Shown here: one piece after another, positions 5,236 through 5,353 of the stretch
Position numbering within the stretch: position 1 is the stretch's first letter
Layout: every line of letters begins with the position of its first letter
NCBI GenBank assembly: GCA_947588325.1
Contig: CANPYH010000093.1
Coordinates: 1 to 5,353, forward strand
Direction of reading: 5' to 3'
Length of the DNA: 5,353 nucleotides
Source: an uncultured Clostridia bacterium
Lineage (GTDB): Bacteria; Bacillota; Clostridia; Christensenellales; Pumilibacteraceae
Position numbers and translations under genes: made by a program
The notes under the pieces: model-generated
What the model was told of the DNA's origin: nothing
Databases searched by the model: none
What the model saw: the letters and a program-made list of their open reading frames with translations, nothing else

Positions 5236-5353
5236 GGAAGGCACATAGCACCGCTGATGGACGACTGCGACTGCAGGAGCGGCGCAATAGGCGCGGTGAT
5301 ACGGGCGCGCCGACGTTCGCTTCTGCTCAGTCATTTACCTATTTAAGTAAACT
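5236..5353. other. Right-end tail without a supportable gene
   Basis: The 118 bases after the reductase hold only a 29-codon ORF from ATG at 5257 to the TAA at 5344-5346, arginine-rich and without a motif or well-placed ribosome binding site. Short inverted segments (CCGCT 5251-5255 with AGCGG 5278-5282) lack a T-run, so no terminator is called. The operon may continue beyond the window. Confidence 0.5.

Noticed and set aside
5257..5346. 29-codon ORF after the reductase
   Set aside because: No motif, weakly placed ribosome binding site and arginine-rich random-like sequence.

Overview
This looks like chromosomal DNA from an uncultured, low-to-medium-GC anaerobic bacterium, most likely in the Bacillota (Clostridia-like). 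The reasons are strongly AT-rich intergenic DNA with A and T runs, TTGACT/TAAAAT-type promoter boxes, AAGGAG ribosome binding sites, a TTG start, and coding DNA of clearly higher GC. The lineage is inferred from style, not from a marker gene.

Left part (1-759): no conventional gene. It holds a large palindrome (61-131) and a leftward rho-independent terminator (135-180). Next to these are three small hairpins (217-287) and two overlapping leftward mini-ORFs (310-413) behind a TATAAT box. A leftward small coding relic (522-672) appears to be broken by a frameshift. The rightward promoter of the main genes lies at 713-741.

Main part (760-5235): five rightward genes. They are a flavodoxin-fold iron-sulfur-flavoprotein-like oxidoreductase (to 1563), two tandem paralogous acyl carrier proteins (1677-1928 and 1928-2194), a 764-residue protein with two ketosynthase domains (2194-4488), and a FabG-type ketoreductase (4501-5235). 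From the first carrier protein on, genes overlap by one base or sit 12 bases apart, so those four form a tight operon. In the double ketosynthase the first domain keeps the Cys-His-His triad. The second keeps a cysteine but has lost both histidines, as in chain length factors. The likely logic is as follows: acyl chains ride on the carrier proteins, the fused ketosynthase/chain-length-factor-like protein condenses them, and the ketoreductase reduces each beta-keto group. Dehydratase, acyltransferase, loading and release enzymes are not in the window and would be expected to the right.

The set resembles discrete-enzyme reducing polyketide systems (highly reducing type II PKS, aryl-polyene-like) more than the housekeeping fatty acid operon. 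The product cannot be read from this window. Right end (5236-5353): 118 bases in which I see no supportable gene or terminator.
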